DNA of 64,000 nucleotides from Pedobacter sp. UBA5917. Lineage in GTDB: Bacteria; Bacteroidota; Bacteroidia; Sphingobacteriales; Sphingobacteriaceae. Below, in pieces: positions 35,676-44,696 of the stretch (position 1 is its first letter; each line of letters starts with the position of its first letter). The stretch spans positions 1 to 64,000 of the forward strand of contig NZ_DJDT01000299.1 in assembly GCF_002432345.1 (NCBI RefSeq), written 5' to 3'. The translations under genes were made by a program, and so were the position numbers. Under the pieces are notes generated by a model. It saw only the letters and a program-made list of their open reading frames with translations, had not been told where the DNA came from and ran no database searches.

Positions 35676-37883
35676 TTAATTAATAGATACTGTTGGTTTG
35701 TGCGGTACAAGCTTTACCCTAAAACTGAAAGGGATGGTGCGCTCGCAGCCATTTGCATTTTTAATGGTTAAATTCCCCTGGTACACGCCAACGGGTGTAG
35801 TAGCGGGTATATTGATGGTAATTTCGTTTGCCGGCAAAGTTTGGTTCGAAACAGCGGGAAGTACTCCCCCAAGCCACGAAATGCTGTAGCTAATGGGATC
35901 GAAAACCGGATTGGTATAGGTAAGCTTTGTTGAGCTCAGGCCCTCGCATATTCCCGGATCGGGGCCAAGGGTTAAATTGGGTTGCGGATTTACGGTTAAA
36001 TTAAAATCAACCTTTTGCCCGCAGTAAGTAGCGTCGTCGGCAACTGTGTAGCTGATTACCGCATTACCTGCAGCAGCGGCTGTAACCAAACCCGCAGCAT
36101 TTACTGTTGCAATAGCCGCATCACTACTGCTCCATGTACCACCCGGATAGGCATTGGTAAAGGTTAAACTTGTTCCAGCACACATGGTTGCCGAACCAAC
36201 AATAGCAGGTACAGGTGCATATTGTTTTACTTTAACCTCTACAGCCTTAGCGCCACCTGCATTTTTACATCCCGTTAGGGTATTTACAGCTTCAACATAA
36301 TAAGTTGTGGTAGCGATAAGGGCTGGCGTGGTATAAGTTGTACCCACATTAAATGGCGTACCACCGGAAGACGATACATACCAGTTGTAGGTAAAACCCG
36401 CATCAGGACTGGTAACCGCAAGCGTTGTTGCAGAACCGCTACAGATTGTTGCTCCCGGAACAGCAAGTGTTGGCAAAGGATTAACTTTTAGCTTTACCCT
36501 CAATCTTTCTGATACAGCAGTGATACAATATGTTCTGCTTGCCTGAACGTAATAATTATATTCGCCGGCAGCAAGGGTTGATGGCGGCGTATAGGTTAAC
36601 CCTGTACTTAATAATGTACCTCCTGTTTCGGCATCGTACCATTTATATTCGGTACAGGCTTGTGCATTTTGAACAGAAAAACTTGCCGTTCCACCCTCAC
36701 AGATGGTTTTCTCATCTGTTGTTGAGGGATCTACCAATGTTCTCGGCTTTGCAAGTTTACGTTTGATATCATAAATCCTTAAACGGCTAAATGCACCCGT
36801 AAGCCCACCCATCGAAATTTCTAAACGATCGTACACATCTGTTACAGGAAAAGTTAAGGTGTATTTGCTGGATGACCCGGGGAATAAATTTAGGCTCAAA
36901 AAAGTTCCGGTATTATCAAAAGCAGGTCCTGCTTTTGCTCCATTTAAATAGGGCTGTATGGTAAAACCTGTTAAAAGGCTAAGATTTAAAAGTCCCCCGC
37001 CCGGATTTTCGAGCACAATGGTTACAGAATCTGCAGGTTGCGAAGGTTTGTTGAAAACGGTTGTCAGATAAACCTGATTCAGGATAGAAGCCCCCACATC
37101 AATCAGGGCAAAACTATTGGGATCTGCATCAATTGCATTAAACGGATTGCTCACCGTACCCGTTAAGTTAGCAATCCCCCCAAGCGGTGTTGGTTTTACC
37201 CCCGAAAGCACATCAATGGTTTCATCACAGTTAATCGAACCTGTGCTTAGCTCCATGATATAGGCATGGAATACTTTCATCGATAAAGCTGTAGAGAGTA
37301 CCGCCCCGGCAATTTTGACATAGATTCCGTTAAAATCCTGTGTAGGTGTTACCGTAATTTCTACTTCTCCCCCTCCGCCTATTACGCCGGCAATGTTTGC
37401 TGAGGTATAAATCGGATTCCTTGTTGCGTCGTAACCCGGATCGTATCCGTAACCGATTAAGGGCTTGCTCCCAGCAACGGCATGCAGATCAGTAAAACTC
37501 CCAATCTCAAAGCTGCTCAAAAGCCCCAACAATTCTTTTGGTAATGCCAGTTTAACCGTTACAGGCGTATTTGCAGCAATGGTTCGTTTGCCTGCATTGG
37601 TACCATCAGTAGTAAATTCGAGAAACTGTGTGGCCGAACCTGTAAGGTTCAAAAGTCCTATCGGAACCGATAGTGTTGACGCATCTTTAACCTGCCCATT
37701 AACAGCATTTGGCGCATCAGCAATACTACCATATAAATTTGCACCTAAAATGCCCAGCCCATCAATATATGAACCTTGAAAGTTAGCATAAGTCCGTGCT
37801 GTATTTTCACACTGTGCATATAAATATACAGGCATACAGCAAAACACAAATACCAGGAAGGATAGACAAGAGCGCCTTTTCAA
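35676..37883 (-). CDS. Large exported Ig-like/BIG2 protein (cassette 1)
   Basis: This 735-residue paralogue of 30620-32755 has a signal peptide (ending LYAQ). The paired N-terminal modules are NAVNGQVKDAST and AIDADPNSFALID. Ig-like modules follow (CTEYKWYDAETGGTL, FTYNWYVSSSGGTP), then a BIG2-like module (GGTWSSSDAAIATVNAAGLV) and an ending VPHKPTVSIN. No sorting domain is present. It is the first gene of the 10-kb block and is preceded by a TACTTTTG promoter box. Confidence 0.8.
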   Translation of the reverse strand: MKRRSCLSFLVFVFCCMPVYLYAQCENTARTYANFQGSYIDGLGILGANLYGSIADAPNAVNGQVKDASTLSVPIGLLNLTGSATQFLEFTTDGTNAGKRTIAANTPVTVKLALPKELLGLLSSFEIGSFTDLHAVAGSKPLIGYGYDPGYDATRNPIYTSANIAGVIGGGGEVEITVTPTQDFNGIYVKIAGAVLSTALSMKVFHAYIMELSTGSINCDETIDVLSGVKPTPLGGIANLTGTVSNPFNAIDADPNSFALIDVGASILNQVYLTTVFNKPSQPADSVTIVLENPGGGLLNLSLLTGFTIQPYLNGAKAGPAFDNTGTFLSLNLFPGSSSKYTLTFPVTDVYDRLEISMGGLTGAFSRLRIYDIKRKLAKPRTLVDPSTTDEKTICEGGTASFSVQNAQACTEYKWYDAETGGTLLSTGLTYTPPSTLAAGEYNYYVQASRTYCITAVSERLRVKLKVNPLPTLAVPGATICSGSATTLAVTSPDAGFTYNWYVSSSGGTPFNVGTTYTTPALIATTTYYVEAVNTLTGCKNAGGAKAVEVKVKQYAPVPAIVGSATMCAGTSLTFTNAYPGGTWSSSDAAIATVNAAGLVTAAAAGNAVISYTVADDATYCGQKVDFNLTVNPQPNLTLGPDPGICEGLSSTKLTYTNPVFDPISYSISWLGGVLPAVSNQTLPANEITINIPATTPVGVYQGNLTIKNANGCERTIPFSFRVKLVPHKPTVSIN

Positions 37884-37923
37884 TACTTTCGGGATGTGAC
37901 GTAAAACGGTTTGTTTGTTGACA

Positions 37924-37931
37924 CAAAAGTA
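37924..37931 (-). promoter_or_regulatory. Cassette 1 promoter, -7 box TACTTTTG
   Basis: A perfect TAnnTTTG match on the minus strand, 41 bp upstream of the large Ig-like gene. Confidence 0.65.
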
Positions 37932-38001
37932 TGTCGGGCTGCGGCCATATTAGCCGTTCACTTTATTCATTAAACCCTTTAAAAATACGTAAAATGCTGT
38001 T

Positions 38002-38021
38002 TTGTTGACATTTATCAACAA
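38002..38021. promoter_or_regulatory. Inverted repeat TTGTTGA-N6-TCAACAA
   Basis: Perfect 7-bp arms lie about 70 bp upstream of the cassette 1 -7 box. Possible operator for cassette 1. The rest of the 37932-38170 gap is AT-rich without a gene. Confidence 0.4.
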
Positions 38022-38176
38022 CCTGAAGTTTTAGGGTCAAAAGCTAAGACAAATTACCCTTTGCAAAAAATTTCCTGATACAGGCTTGATTTATGATTAT
38101 TTGGAAGCTCATAATCCCAATTAACCGGCACAAAATTTATTTAGCAAATAATACTTGCAAGAGAAAAGAGTTATCG

Positions 38177-38255
38177 TATCTTTGCACCCTCTCTGGAAGC
38201 TTCCACTCCAGGGTTTAAGAAAGCTTTCCAGCAATGGGAGGCTTTTCTTATTTTA
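38177..38255 (+). ncRNA. Candidate small RNA with its own promoter and terminator
   Basis: TATCTTTG at 38177-38184 (perfect -7 box) is followed by about 65 bases and an intrinsic terminator: AAAGCTTTCC, loop AGCAAT, GGGAGGCTTT (with G-U pairs), then TCTTATTTT. No open frame of any size fits. The 5' segment CTGGAAGCTT can pair with AAGCTTTCCAG, which would compete with the terminator, so the RNA has two exclusive folds. The next gene is convergent on the other strand, so this cannot be a leader of a plus-strand gene. Confidence 0.55.
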
Positions 38256-39686
38256 AGCAAACAGAATATCCATGGTAATCTCTTTTTGTACCAAACCCGG
38301 ATAGCTTATATCATTCTTTACGCCATAAGTTGTAATCATGGTTAAAAACAACGCTTTTCTTGTTCCGGTTTGCGATTGGAATACCATTAGCTTGTTATTC
38401 AACTCTTTTTCGTAAGACTTACTGATTTCAAAAGGTGCAACCGAAAACTTCATCTCGCAGATATTGATACAGGAATCGTTACGGTCGATGAGGAGATCGA
38501 TCTGCGCACCCTGCTCCTCTTTATTTTTGGGTAGATAACGCCATACCGAAATTTCGGCATAAACATTTTCTATCCCTATTGCTTTTTTTATCTGTACGAT
38601 ATGTTTCATGCAGATACTTTCGAAAGCGTAGCCGCTCCAGCTTTTCCACGAAGTACCCGAATAAAATTTTAGCCAGGTACCCGCCCCTGTTGCTTTATTG
38701 CCATCTATAAATTTCAGGTAAAAAATAGAATACTCGTCGGTAAGTTTATATAAAGCATCTTTAGTGCTTTTACCAAAAGGAATATATGGTGTAATGAAAC
38801 CGGATTCGGCCAGTTCGGCAAGCAATTGCGTGGCATAGCCACCACTGCTTAATTTACAGGCATTGATAATTTCGGTACGTGTTAAACCTTTGCTCTTTTT
38901 AGCCAGGGCCTGTACAATATCGATATGGTTTTCGGCTTTATCGAATAAGGAATAGTATAGGTTCTTAAATTCTTCGAGCAGCAATCCATCCTTCGTAAAA
39001 AATAACCGGTCTATAATCTGCGCAACACTTTCGCCCGGTTCTATTTCTTTAAGGTATTGGGGTATGCCGCCCATGGCCATATAAACCTGTAAGAGCTGGT
39101 ATTTATCGAGTTTTATTTTCCTATGTTTAAGGTATGCTGCTGTTTCGCCAACTGTAAAAGGCAACAGCCTGATCCTTCTGGTAACGCGGTTATGCAGACC
39201 GCCGCGGTTATTGATTACTTTATTGATCATCCAGGAGGCAGCCGAGCCACAGATCACCACAATAAGTTTTTTTTCTTTGGAGGCCCAACTGTTCCAGAAG
39301 TTTTCGAAAGCAGGCAAAAAACCTGAACGGGCGGTATTGATCCAGGGAAATTCGTCGATAAAAATGATTGTTCTTTCCTTTTTAACTAAAGGCGTAAGGT
39401 ATTGGGTAAGCATCTGGAAAGCTGCAATCCAACTCTCGGGTTTGGCAAGCGGAAGCCCACCGGTTACTTTGGTTAGTGCCAAACCAAAGTTTTCCAATTG
39501 CTGGTTTAACGTTGCATGGTGGATCCCAGAAAATTCGAATGCAATATCCTTACTAAAGCCATTCCTGATCAGATAAGTTTTTCCAACCCGCCTGCGCCCA
39601 TACATTGCAATCAGTTCGGCCTCGCCTGATTTTTCAATCTTGCTTAACAGCAATTTTTCATCAGTTCTACCTACAACCTGTTCCAT
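38253..39686 (-). CDS. AAA ATPase with C-terminal DUF234/PD-(D/E)XK-like domain
   Basis: This 477-residue protein has Walker A at MYGRRRVGKTYLI (residues ~28-40) and Walker B at IIFIDEFPWI (~107). The arginine-rich pattern fits the archaeal-type ATPase family. The C-terminal ~100 residues (QIDLLIDRNDSCINICEMKFS) have the D...ExK arrangement of PD-(D/E)XK nuclease-like domains, often listed as DUF234. Such ATPases are frequent, poorly understood, and patchily distributed. Upstream are unusual tandem palindromes. The -7 box CAAAGGTA (read TACCTTTG on the minus strand, 39707-39714) lies 20 bp before the start. Confidence 0.87.
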   Translation of the reverse strand: MEQVVGRTDEKLLLSKIEKSGEAELIAMYGRRRVGKTYLIRNGFSKDIAFEFSGIHHATLNQQLENFGLALTKVTGGLPLAKPESWIAAFQMLTQYLTPLVKKERTIIFIDEFPWINTARSGFLPAFENFWNSWASKEKKLIVVICGSAASWMINKVINNRGGLHNRVTRRIRLLPFTVGETAAYLKHRKIKLDKYQLLQVYMAMGGIPQYLKEIEPGESVAQIIDRLFFTKDGLLLEEFKNLYYSLFDKAENHIDIVQALAKKSKGLTRTEIINACKLSSGGYATQLLAELAESGFITPYIPFGKSTKDALYKLTDEYSIFYLKFIDGNKATGAGTWLKFYSGTSWKSWSGYAFESICMKHIVQIKKAIGIENVYAEISVWRYLPKNKEEQGAQIDLLIDRNDSCINICEMKFSVAPFEISKSYEKELNNKLMVFQSQTGTRKALFLTMITTYGVKNDISYPGLVQKEITMDILFA

Positions 39687-39706
39687 AAACCATTAATTTA
39701 TAACAA

Positions 39707-39714
39707 CAAAGGTA
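39707..39714 (-). promoter_or_regulatory. AAA ATPase promoter, -7 box TACCTTTG
   Basis: A perfect TAnnTTTG match on the minus strand. The -33 region falls on the first arm of the tandem palindrome array. Confidence 0.6.
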
Positions 39715-39727
39715 ATAAATTAATGAG

Positions 39728-39852
39728 TTTTGGCGCAATATAAAAAGCTATATCACGCCAAAACTATGTTTTTTATGGTAGTTTTGGCGCAATATAAAAA
39801 GCTATATCACGCCAAAACTATGTTTTTTATGGTAGTTTTGGCGCGATATAAA
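39728..39852. repeat. Tandem palindrome array (54-bp unit, 2.3 copies)
   Basis: Units begin at 39728, 39782 and 39836; the first two are identical. Each contains an inverted repeat TTTTGGCG...CGCCAAAA enclosing AATATAAAAAGCTATATCA, and then an 18-bp spacer CTATGTTTTTTATGGTAG. The third copy stops after TTTTGGCGCGATATAAA. The array starts 13 bp from the ATPase -7 box and reaches the end of glgB. It is too regular for chance and has no CRISPR-like unique spacers. Confidence 0.85.
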
Positions 39853-39863
39853 ATTAAAAAGGG

Positions 39864-41825
39864 TTATTTGCTTTTGAAAATTACCACAGCTAGAGGTGGT
39901 AGATCTACGATGATTGAGTATTCCTGACCATTATAACCTTCGAGATTTGGCACAATATCGCCACGGTTATTAATACCTCCACCGTAATAAACAATATCGT
40001 CGGTATTGAAAATTTCTGTCCACTTGGTTTTAAACGGAACGCCGATTTTATAATTCTCGCGTACTACAGGCGTTAGGTTAATGGCAATTACCAAAGTATC
40101 TTTTGCCTTTAGTCCTTTACGCATGTAAACAAAAACCGATTCGTTTGCATTATCGGCATCAATCCATTGGAAACCTTCGTAACTAAAATTAAAATGATAC
40201 AATGCAGGCTCTTTGCGATACAGGAAGTTTAAAGCTTTAACCGTTTCCTGCATGCCTTTATGCGGCGCGTATTGTAATAAATGCCAATCGAGCGATTGGG
40301 TAAAGTTCCATTCGCTGGTTTGGCCAAATTCGTTCCCCATAAACAGCAGTTTTGCTCCAGGGTGGGTAAACATATAACCATAAAGTGCCCTTAAATTGGC
40401 AAATTTCTGCCAATCGTCGCCAGGCATTTTATATAACATAGGCGATTTACCATGCACCACTTCATCATGCGAAAAAGGCAGCATAAAGTTTTCGGTAAAG
40501 GCATAAGTCATACTAAAGCTTAACTGGTGGTGATGGTGTTTCCGGCCAAGGGTATCAACTTTAAAGTACTTCAGCGTATCGTTCATCCAGCCCATCATCC
40601 ATTTCATGCCAAAACCCAAACCGCCATTATGCACCGGATGGGTTACCCCCGGATAAGTGCTGCTTTCTTCGGCAATGGTCTGCACACCTTCAAAATTGCC
40701 ATAAACCGCTACATTTAAGTCCTGAAGAAACTGGATGGCGCCAATATTTTCGCTTCCTCCATATTCGTTGGTTGCAGCATCGGCATCTTCCCTTGAGAAA
40801 TTAAAATATAACATCGAGGCCACGGCATCAACCCTCAAACCATCGGCATGGTATTGATCCAGCCAGAATATGGCATTACTGATGAGGAAAGAACGTACCT
40901 CATTACGATCGTAGTTAAAGATGTATGATTTCCAATCGGGATGGAAACCTTTACGCATATCGGCGTGCTCGTACAGGTGCGTACCATCAAATTCATATAA
41001 ACCATGCCTATCGCCCGGAAAATGCGAAGGTACCCAATCCAATATTACGGCGATATTGGCCTTATGTAATTCATCGATCAGGTACATTAAATCCTGCGGG
41101 GAACCATAACGCGAACTTGCCCCAAAATATCCGGTAATCTGGTATCCCCAGCTCGGGAAAAATGGAAATTCCATTACAGGCATTAGTTCTACGTGCGTAA
41201 AACCCATTTCCTTAACATAAGGCACAAGCCTTCCGGCCACTTCCCTACAGTTTAATACGCGCTCGGGATTATCAGGATCGCGCTCCCACGAACCCAGATG
41301 TATCTCGTAAACAGAAATCGGCTGGTCTAAAGCATTTAACTTTGCCCTTTTATTAAGCCAGGCTTTATCTTTCCAGGTATAATCGGTATCCCAAACAATA
41401 CAAGCCGTTTGCGGCGGATGCTCCCATCTGCGCGCATAAGGATCGCCCTTTAAATGTTCAGACTCATCAAAACCCTTAACAAAATATTTATATACCTCGC
41501 CTTTGGCAATACCCGGTATAAAACCCTCCCAGATACCCGATTTATCCCAGCGTTTGTACAGCAGATGTGATCCGTTGTTCCAATCGTTAAAATTACCAAC
41601 CACACTTACCTTAGTGGCGTTTGGTGCCCAAACAGAAAAATAAGTTCCGGTTGTAGCCTCAACAGTAATTAAATGAGAGCCCATTTTTTCGTACAGCCTA
41701 AAATGTTTTCCAACAAGAAAAAGATCAATGTCGTAATCGGTAAATAAACTGTGTGCCCAAACGGATTTCTTCTTATCGATTTTAGGTAACGCTGCTTTTT
41801 TTGCAGGAACTTTTTTTGCTGACAT
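39864..41825 (-). CDS. glgB: 1,4-alpha-glucan (glycogen) branching enzyme
   Basis: It introduces alpha-1,6 branches into glycogen. The 653-residue GH13 enzyme has an N-terminal CBM48 (TYFSVWAPNATKVSVVGNFNDWN, ~60-85) and the catalytic barrel. The nucleophile Asp lies in DGLRVDAVASMLY, the acid/base Glu in TIAEESSTYPGV, and FSHDEVVHGK is also present. I chose ATG 41825 (MSAKKVPAKK); the frame runs 15 codons further but there the residues are not family-like. It is downstream of the GH31 gene with a hairpin between, so the pair is likely co-transcribed and shares operator 4. Confidence 0.94.
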   Translation of the reverse strand: MSAKKVPAKKAALPKIDKKKSVWAHSLFTDYDIDLFLVGKHFRLYEKMGSHLITVEATTGTYFSVWAPNATKVSVVGNFNDWNNGSHLLYKRWDKSGIWEGFIPGIAKGEVYKYFVKGFDESEHLKGDPYARRWEHPPQTACIVWDTDYTWKDKAWLNKRAKLNALDQPISVYEIHLGSWERDPDNPERVLNCREVAGRLVPYVKEMGFTHVELMPVMEFPFFPSWGYQITGYFGASSRYGSPQDLMYLIDELHKANIAVILDWVPSHFPGDRHGLYEFDGTHLYEHADMRKGFHPDWKSYIFNYDRNEVRSFLISNAIFWLDQYHADGLRVDAVASMLYFNFSREDADAATNEYGGSENIGAIQFLQDLNVAVYGNFEGVQTIAEESSTYPGVTHPVHNGGLGFGMKWMMGWMNDTLKYFKVDTLGRKHHHHQLSFSMTYAFTENFMLPFSHDEVVHGKSPMLYKMPGDDWQKFANLRALYGYMFTHPGAKLLFMGNEFGQTSEWNFTQSLDWHLLQYAPHKGMQETVKALNFLYRKEPALYHFNFSYEGFQWIDADNANESVFVYMRKGLKAKDTLVIAINLTPVVRENYKIGVPFKTKWTEIFNTDDIVYYGGGINNRGDIVPNLEGYNGQEYSIIVDLPPLAVVIFKSK

Positions 41826-41848
41826 AGATATTTTGGCTAGATAAATGA

Positions 41849-41878
41849 AGCCCCAAACACTAAACAGCATTTGGGGCT
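41849..41878 (-). terminator. Intercistronic hairpin between GH31 and glgB
   Basis: AGCCCCAAA and TTTGGGGCT form a perfect 9-bp stem with a 12-base loop in the 58-bp gap. The following sequence on the minus strand (TCATTTAT) is only weakly T-rich, so it is more likely an attenuator or RNA-stability element than a full stop. Confidence 0.5.
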
Positions 41879-41883
41879 AAATG

Positions 41884-44346
41884 TTACAGACTTAAAATCT
41901 GAATTTCCAAGAAATTTTTATTGCACTTGAAATGCAGGATATTCTGATCGTCGGTATAAAAATCTTTCACCTCTTTATTATCGATGATGATCTTTTTAAC
42001 CTGGAATTTTACGCCGATAATATTGCAAACATAAAACTCATAGTTAGGTGTATATAAACCTTCGCTACGCTGATTAACCTTAATGGTCTGGTTATCGCCT
42101 TTAACGGTAAATTTCTTTTCAAGGTAAATATCCTGTTCGTAGGCAAAAGTATCGCCATGATCTTCGTACATGTACGAATTCACTTCGTAATCGCTGTGGT
42201 AGATATTCAGGATTACTTCGGTAATTGATTTTTCATCCACATATTGCATTACCGGATACTCAGGCAAAACAGAACCTGCACGCACAAACATCGGCATACT
42301 GTCTATCTTGGCATCAACGGTATATTCGTTACCGCCATCCAAAATTTCGTTGGTCCAGAAATTGTACCAGGTACCTTTTGGCAGGTAAACCCTTCTTGAT
42401 ATGGCGCCCTGTTCTAAAACCGGACAGATCAGCAATTTATCGCCATAGCAAAATTCATCCTGGCGGAAACTGTTGCTGATATTTTCCTGCTCGAGCATTA
42501 CCAATGGCCTTAAAATTGGAAAGCCATAACGGTGGTGTTCCCAGAAAACAGAATACAGGTAAGGCATTAAACGGTACCTTAATTCGATAAACTTACGGTT
42601 AATATCTTCGAAAAACTGACCAAAGCTCCAGGGTTCGCGTTCGGCTGTATCGCCGGCAGAGTGTGCACGCATAAACGGAGAAAATGTACCCAACTGGATC
42701 CAGCGGGTAAATAATTCGCCATCCGGCTCGCCGCTAAATCCGCCGATATCAGTTCCACAGAAAGGAACACCCGAAACAGATAAACGCTGGCATTGGATAT
42801 TGCCGATCTTTAAATGCTCCCAGGTAGCAATGTTATCACCTGTCCATACACTGGCATAACGCTGCATACCCGAATAACCAGCCCTTGTAATGGTAAACGG
42901 GCGTTTATTGCGCATCAGTTTTTTAAGCCCTTCGTAAGTAGAACGCACCATCTGCATACCGTAAACATTGTGTGCTTTACGGTGCGAACCGCGGTAACCA
43001 TCGTAATTATGGCGTACATCGTTAGGGAAAGTACCCGAACCGAATACAGCAGGCTCGTTCATATCATTCCAGAAACCTGCAACGCCCATATCTACCAGTT
43101 CCTTGTACAGGTTGCCCCACCAGGCACGTACTTTAGGGTTGGTGAAATCCGGAAACTGGCAACGGCCCGGCCAAACGTGCCCTTCCATATAATAATCGTC
43201 GCTGCGGCGACAGAAAAATCTTTTCTCTTTACCTTCCTTAAAAACCCAGTAATCGTCATCTACCTTAATTCCCGGATCGATCATCACCACGGTTTTAAAA
43301 CCATCATCAGAAAGTTCTTTGATCATCCTCCTCGGATCAGGAAAGTATTTTTTGTTCCAGGTAAAACAGCGGTAGCCATCCATATAATCGATATCCAGAT
43401 AAATGGCATCGCATGGGATTTTACGCTCCCTGAACTGTTTGGCTATTTCTTTAACTTTTGTTTCAGGATAATAACTCCAACGGCACTGCTGGTACCCCAA
43501 AGTCCATTTTGGAGGCATCGGGTGCGTTCCGGTTAGGGTTGCATACCGTTTTACCACGTCCATAATGTGCGGTCCGTGGATATAATAGTACTGCAGTTCG
43601 CCCCCATCGGCCCAGAAACTGGTTTTGTTTACATCCTCGCCCCCGAAATCGAAATACGATTTAAAAGTATTATCGAAAAATATACCATAAGCGGCCTGGT
43701 TATGCAAACCGATGTAAAAAGGTATGGTACGGTATAAAGGATCCTGGTTCCAGCCGAAAGAGTAGGCATCGGTATTCCAGTTTTCGAAACGGCGGCCTCG
43801 CAGGTTAAAATTGCCCGATTTATCGCCTAAACCAAAGAAATTTTCTTCGGGATGGCATTTTTTTGTGGCATAAATATAATAACCGCCAAAATCTACATTC
43901 TCTTCCCAGTGCATGGAATTGGCTTCATCAACCATCATTACATTGGTAATATTATCGTGGAAAGAGATGTGGAAATTTGCTTTTTCTATTTTACAGGTTA
44001 CGGCGTGCGTAGAAATAGTATAGTGATCTTCCTGTTCCTGCATCTTAAAAACAGAAACTTTCTGGTCTACTTCCGGTACGGCATAAGAGAAATCATCCAG
44101 AAAAACACCGTGTGGTGCCAGGCGTACCCTGATGATATCATCGCTTACCACCCTTACTTCTACCCTGGCATCGCCATCAGAAAAATAAAAGCGGTTGCCT
44201 TCTTTTTTTACTTTTTTAACTGCCCCAAGGTACTGTTTAACAATTGGTTTTACCGATATATCAACCGGATTGTTTAAATGCTGTATTTCCTGTTCTTTCT
44301 CGATCAGTTCTCCGGCATCATTCGGTTTGTCGTTTTGCGCTTCCAT
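41884..44346 (-). CDS. Cytoplasmic GH31 alpha-glucosidase
   Basis: An 820-residue GH31 hydrolase: N-terminal beta domain (~50-260), catalytic barrel with nucleophile Asp in GFWNDMNEP (about residue 425) and GAGYSG-like RAGYSGMQRYASVWTGDN, and C-terminal DUF5110-like beta domains. No signal peptide is present, so it acts on intracellular alpha-glucans or maltodextrins. I chose ATG 44346 (MEAQ) over an upstream TTG four codons earlier. It forms a pair with glgB, and operator 4 lies 115 bp upstream. Confidence 0.93.
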   Translation of the reverse strand: MEAQNDKPNDAGELIEKEQEIQHLNNPVDISVKPIVKQYLGAVKKVKKEGNRFYFSDGDARVEVRVVSDDIIRVRLAPHGVFLDDFSYAVPEVDQKVSVFKMQEQEDHYTISTHAVTCKIEKANFHISFHDNITNVMMVDEANSMHWEENVDFGGYYIYATKKCHPEENFFGLGDKSGNFNLRGRRFENWNTDAYSFGWNQDPLYRTIPFYIGLHNQAAYGIFFDNTFKSYFDFGGEDVNKTSFWADGGELQYYYIHGPHIMDVVKRYATLTGTHPMPPKWTLGYQQCRWSYYPETKVKEIAKQFRERKIPCDAIYLDIDYMDGYRCFTWNKKYFPDPRRMIKELSDDGFKTVVMIDPGIKVDDDYWVFKEGKEKRFFCRRSDDYYMEGHVWPGRCQFPDFTNPKVRAWWGNLYKELVDMGVAGFWNDMNEPAVFGSGTFPNDVRHNYDGYRGSHRKAHNVYGMQMVRSTYEGLKKLMRNKRPFTITRAGYSGMQRYASVWTGDNIATWEHLKIGNIQCQRLSVSGVPFCGTDIGGFSGEPDGELFTRWIQLGTFSPFMRAHSAGDTAEREPWSFGQFFEDINRKFIELRYRLMPYLYSVFWEHHRYGFPILRPLVMLEQENISNSFRQDEFCYGDKLLICPVLEQGAISRRVYLPKGTWYNFWTNEILDGGNEYTVDAKIDSMPMFVRAGSVLPEYPVMQYVDEKSITEVILNIYHSDYEVNSYMYEDHGDTFAYEQDIYLEKKFTVKGDNQTIKVNQRSEGLYTPNYEFYVCNIIGVKFQVKKIIIDNKEVKDFYTDDQNILHFKCNKNFLEIQILSL

Positions 44347-44460
44347 CCTTATATTCAAATTTTAAATTCATACCTCTTAAACTGGGATGTGCTTAAGAAA
44401 GTACTATAATACAAATATTTTATAAAAGGGATGTAGCTTTTTTATAAAAGATAAATTTAG

Positions 44461-44479
44461 TAGTGTAAAATTAACACTA
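44461..44479. promoter_or_regulatory. Putative operator 4, TAGTGT-N7-ACACTA, upstream of GH31-glgB
   Basis: Perfect 6-bp arms with a 7-bp spacer AAAATTA. The arm sequence matches operator 3 exactly; the spacer differs from the other three. A near-consensus -7 box AATATTTG (minus strand, around 44412) lies between it and the GH31 gene. Confidence 0.65.
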
Positions 44480-44570
44480 ACCTGTGGTATATTAACATTA
44501 AATTGAATTCTTTAATAAAGGGAAAAAGTTTATTTGCAGTAAAATTTTTAAGCTCCTTGCCTGACGCGAT

Positions 44571-44685
44571 CGTCATGTTGAACTTTTTTCTTATTACTCG
44601 TTTTTATATTTTTCAAAAGTTTAATAGCTAATCGTGGTCAGCATCTTTCCCACTAGATAGACCCTGAAATAAATTCAGGGTGACG
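44571..44685. repeat. Second type of interspersed repeat (CGTCATGTTGAA...TTCAGGGTGACG)
   Basis: An element with ends CGTCATGTTGAAC and CCTGAAATAAATTCAGGGTGACG, interrupted in the middle by an AT-rich piece (about 44591-44637). A single half-copy of a related sequence (GTCATTCTGAACATACTGAAGAATC) occurs near 59424-59450. It is one end of the 389-bp space 44359-44747, which holds no gene. Confidence 0.6.
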
Positions 44686-44696
44686 ACTATAAGTAA

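Noticed and set aside
39728..39852. CRISPR array
   Set aside because: The 54-bp unit is repeated exactly without variable spacers, only 2.3 copies exist, and there are no cas genes.
39730..39927. A plus-strand frame with a repeated MAQYKKLYHAKTMFFMVVL-type peptide
   Set aside because: The repetition follows directly from the 54-bp DNA repeat, which is a multiple of three; there is no promoter and it overlaps glgB in antisense.
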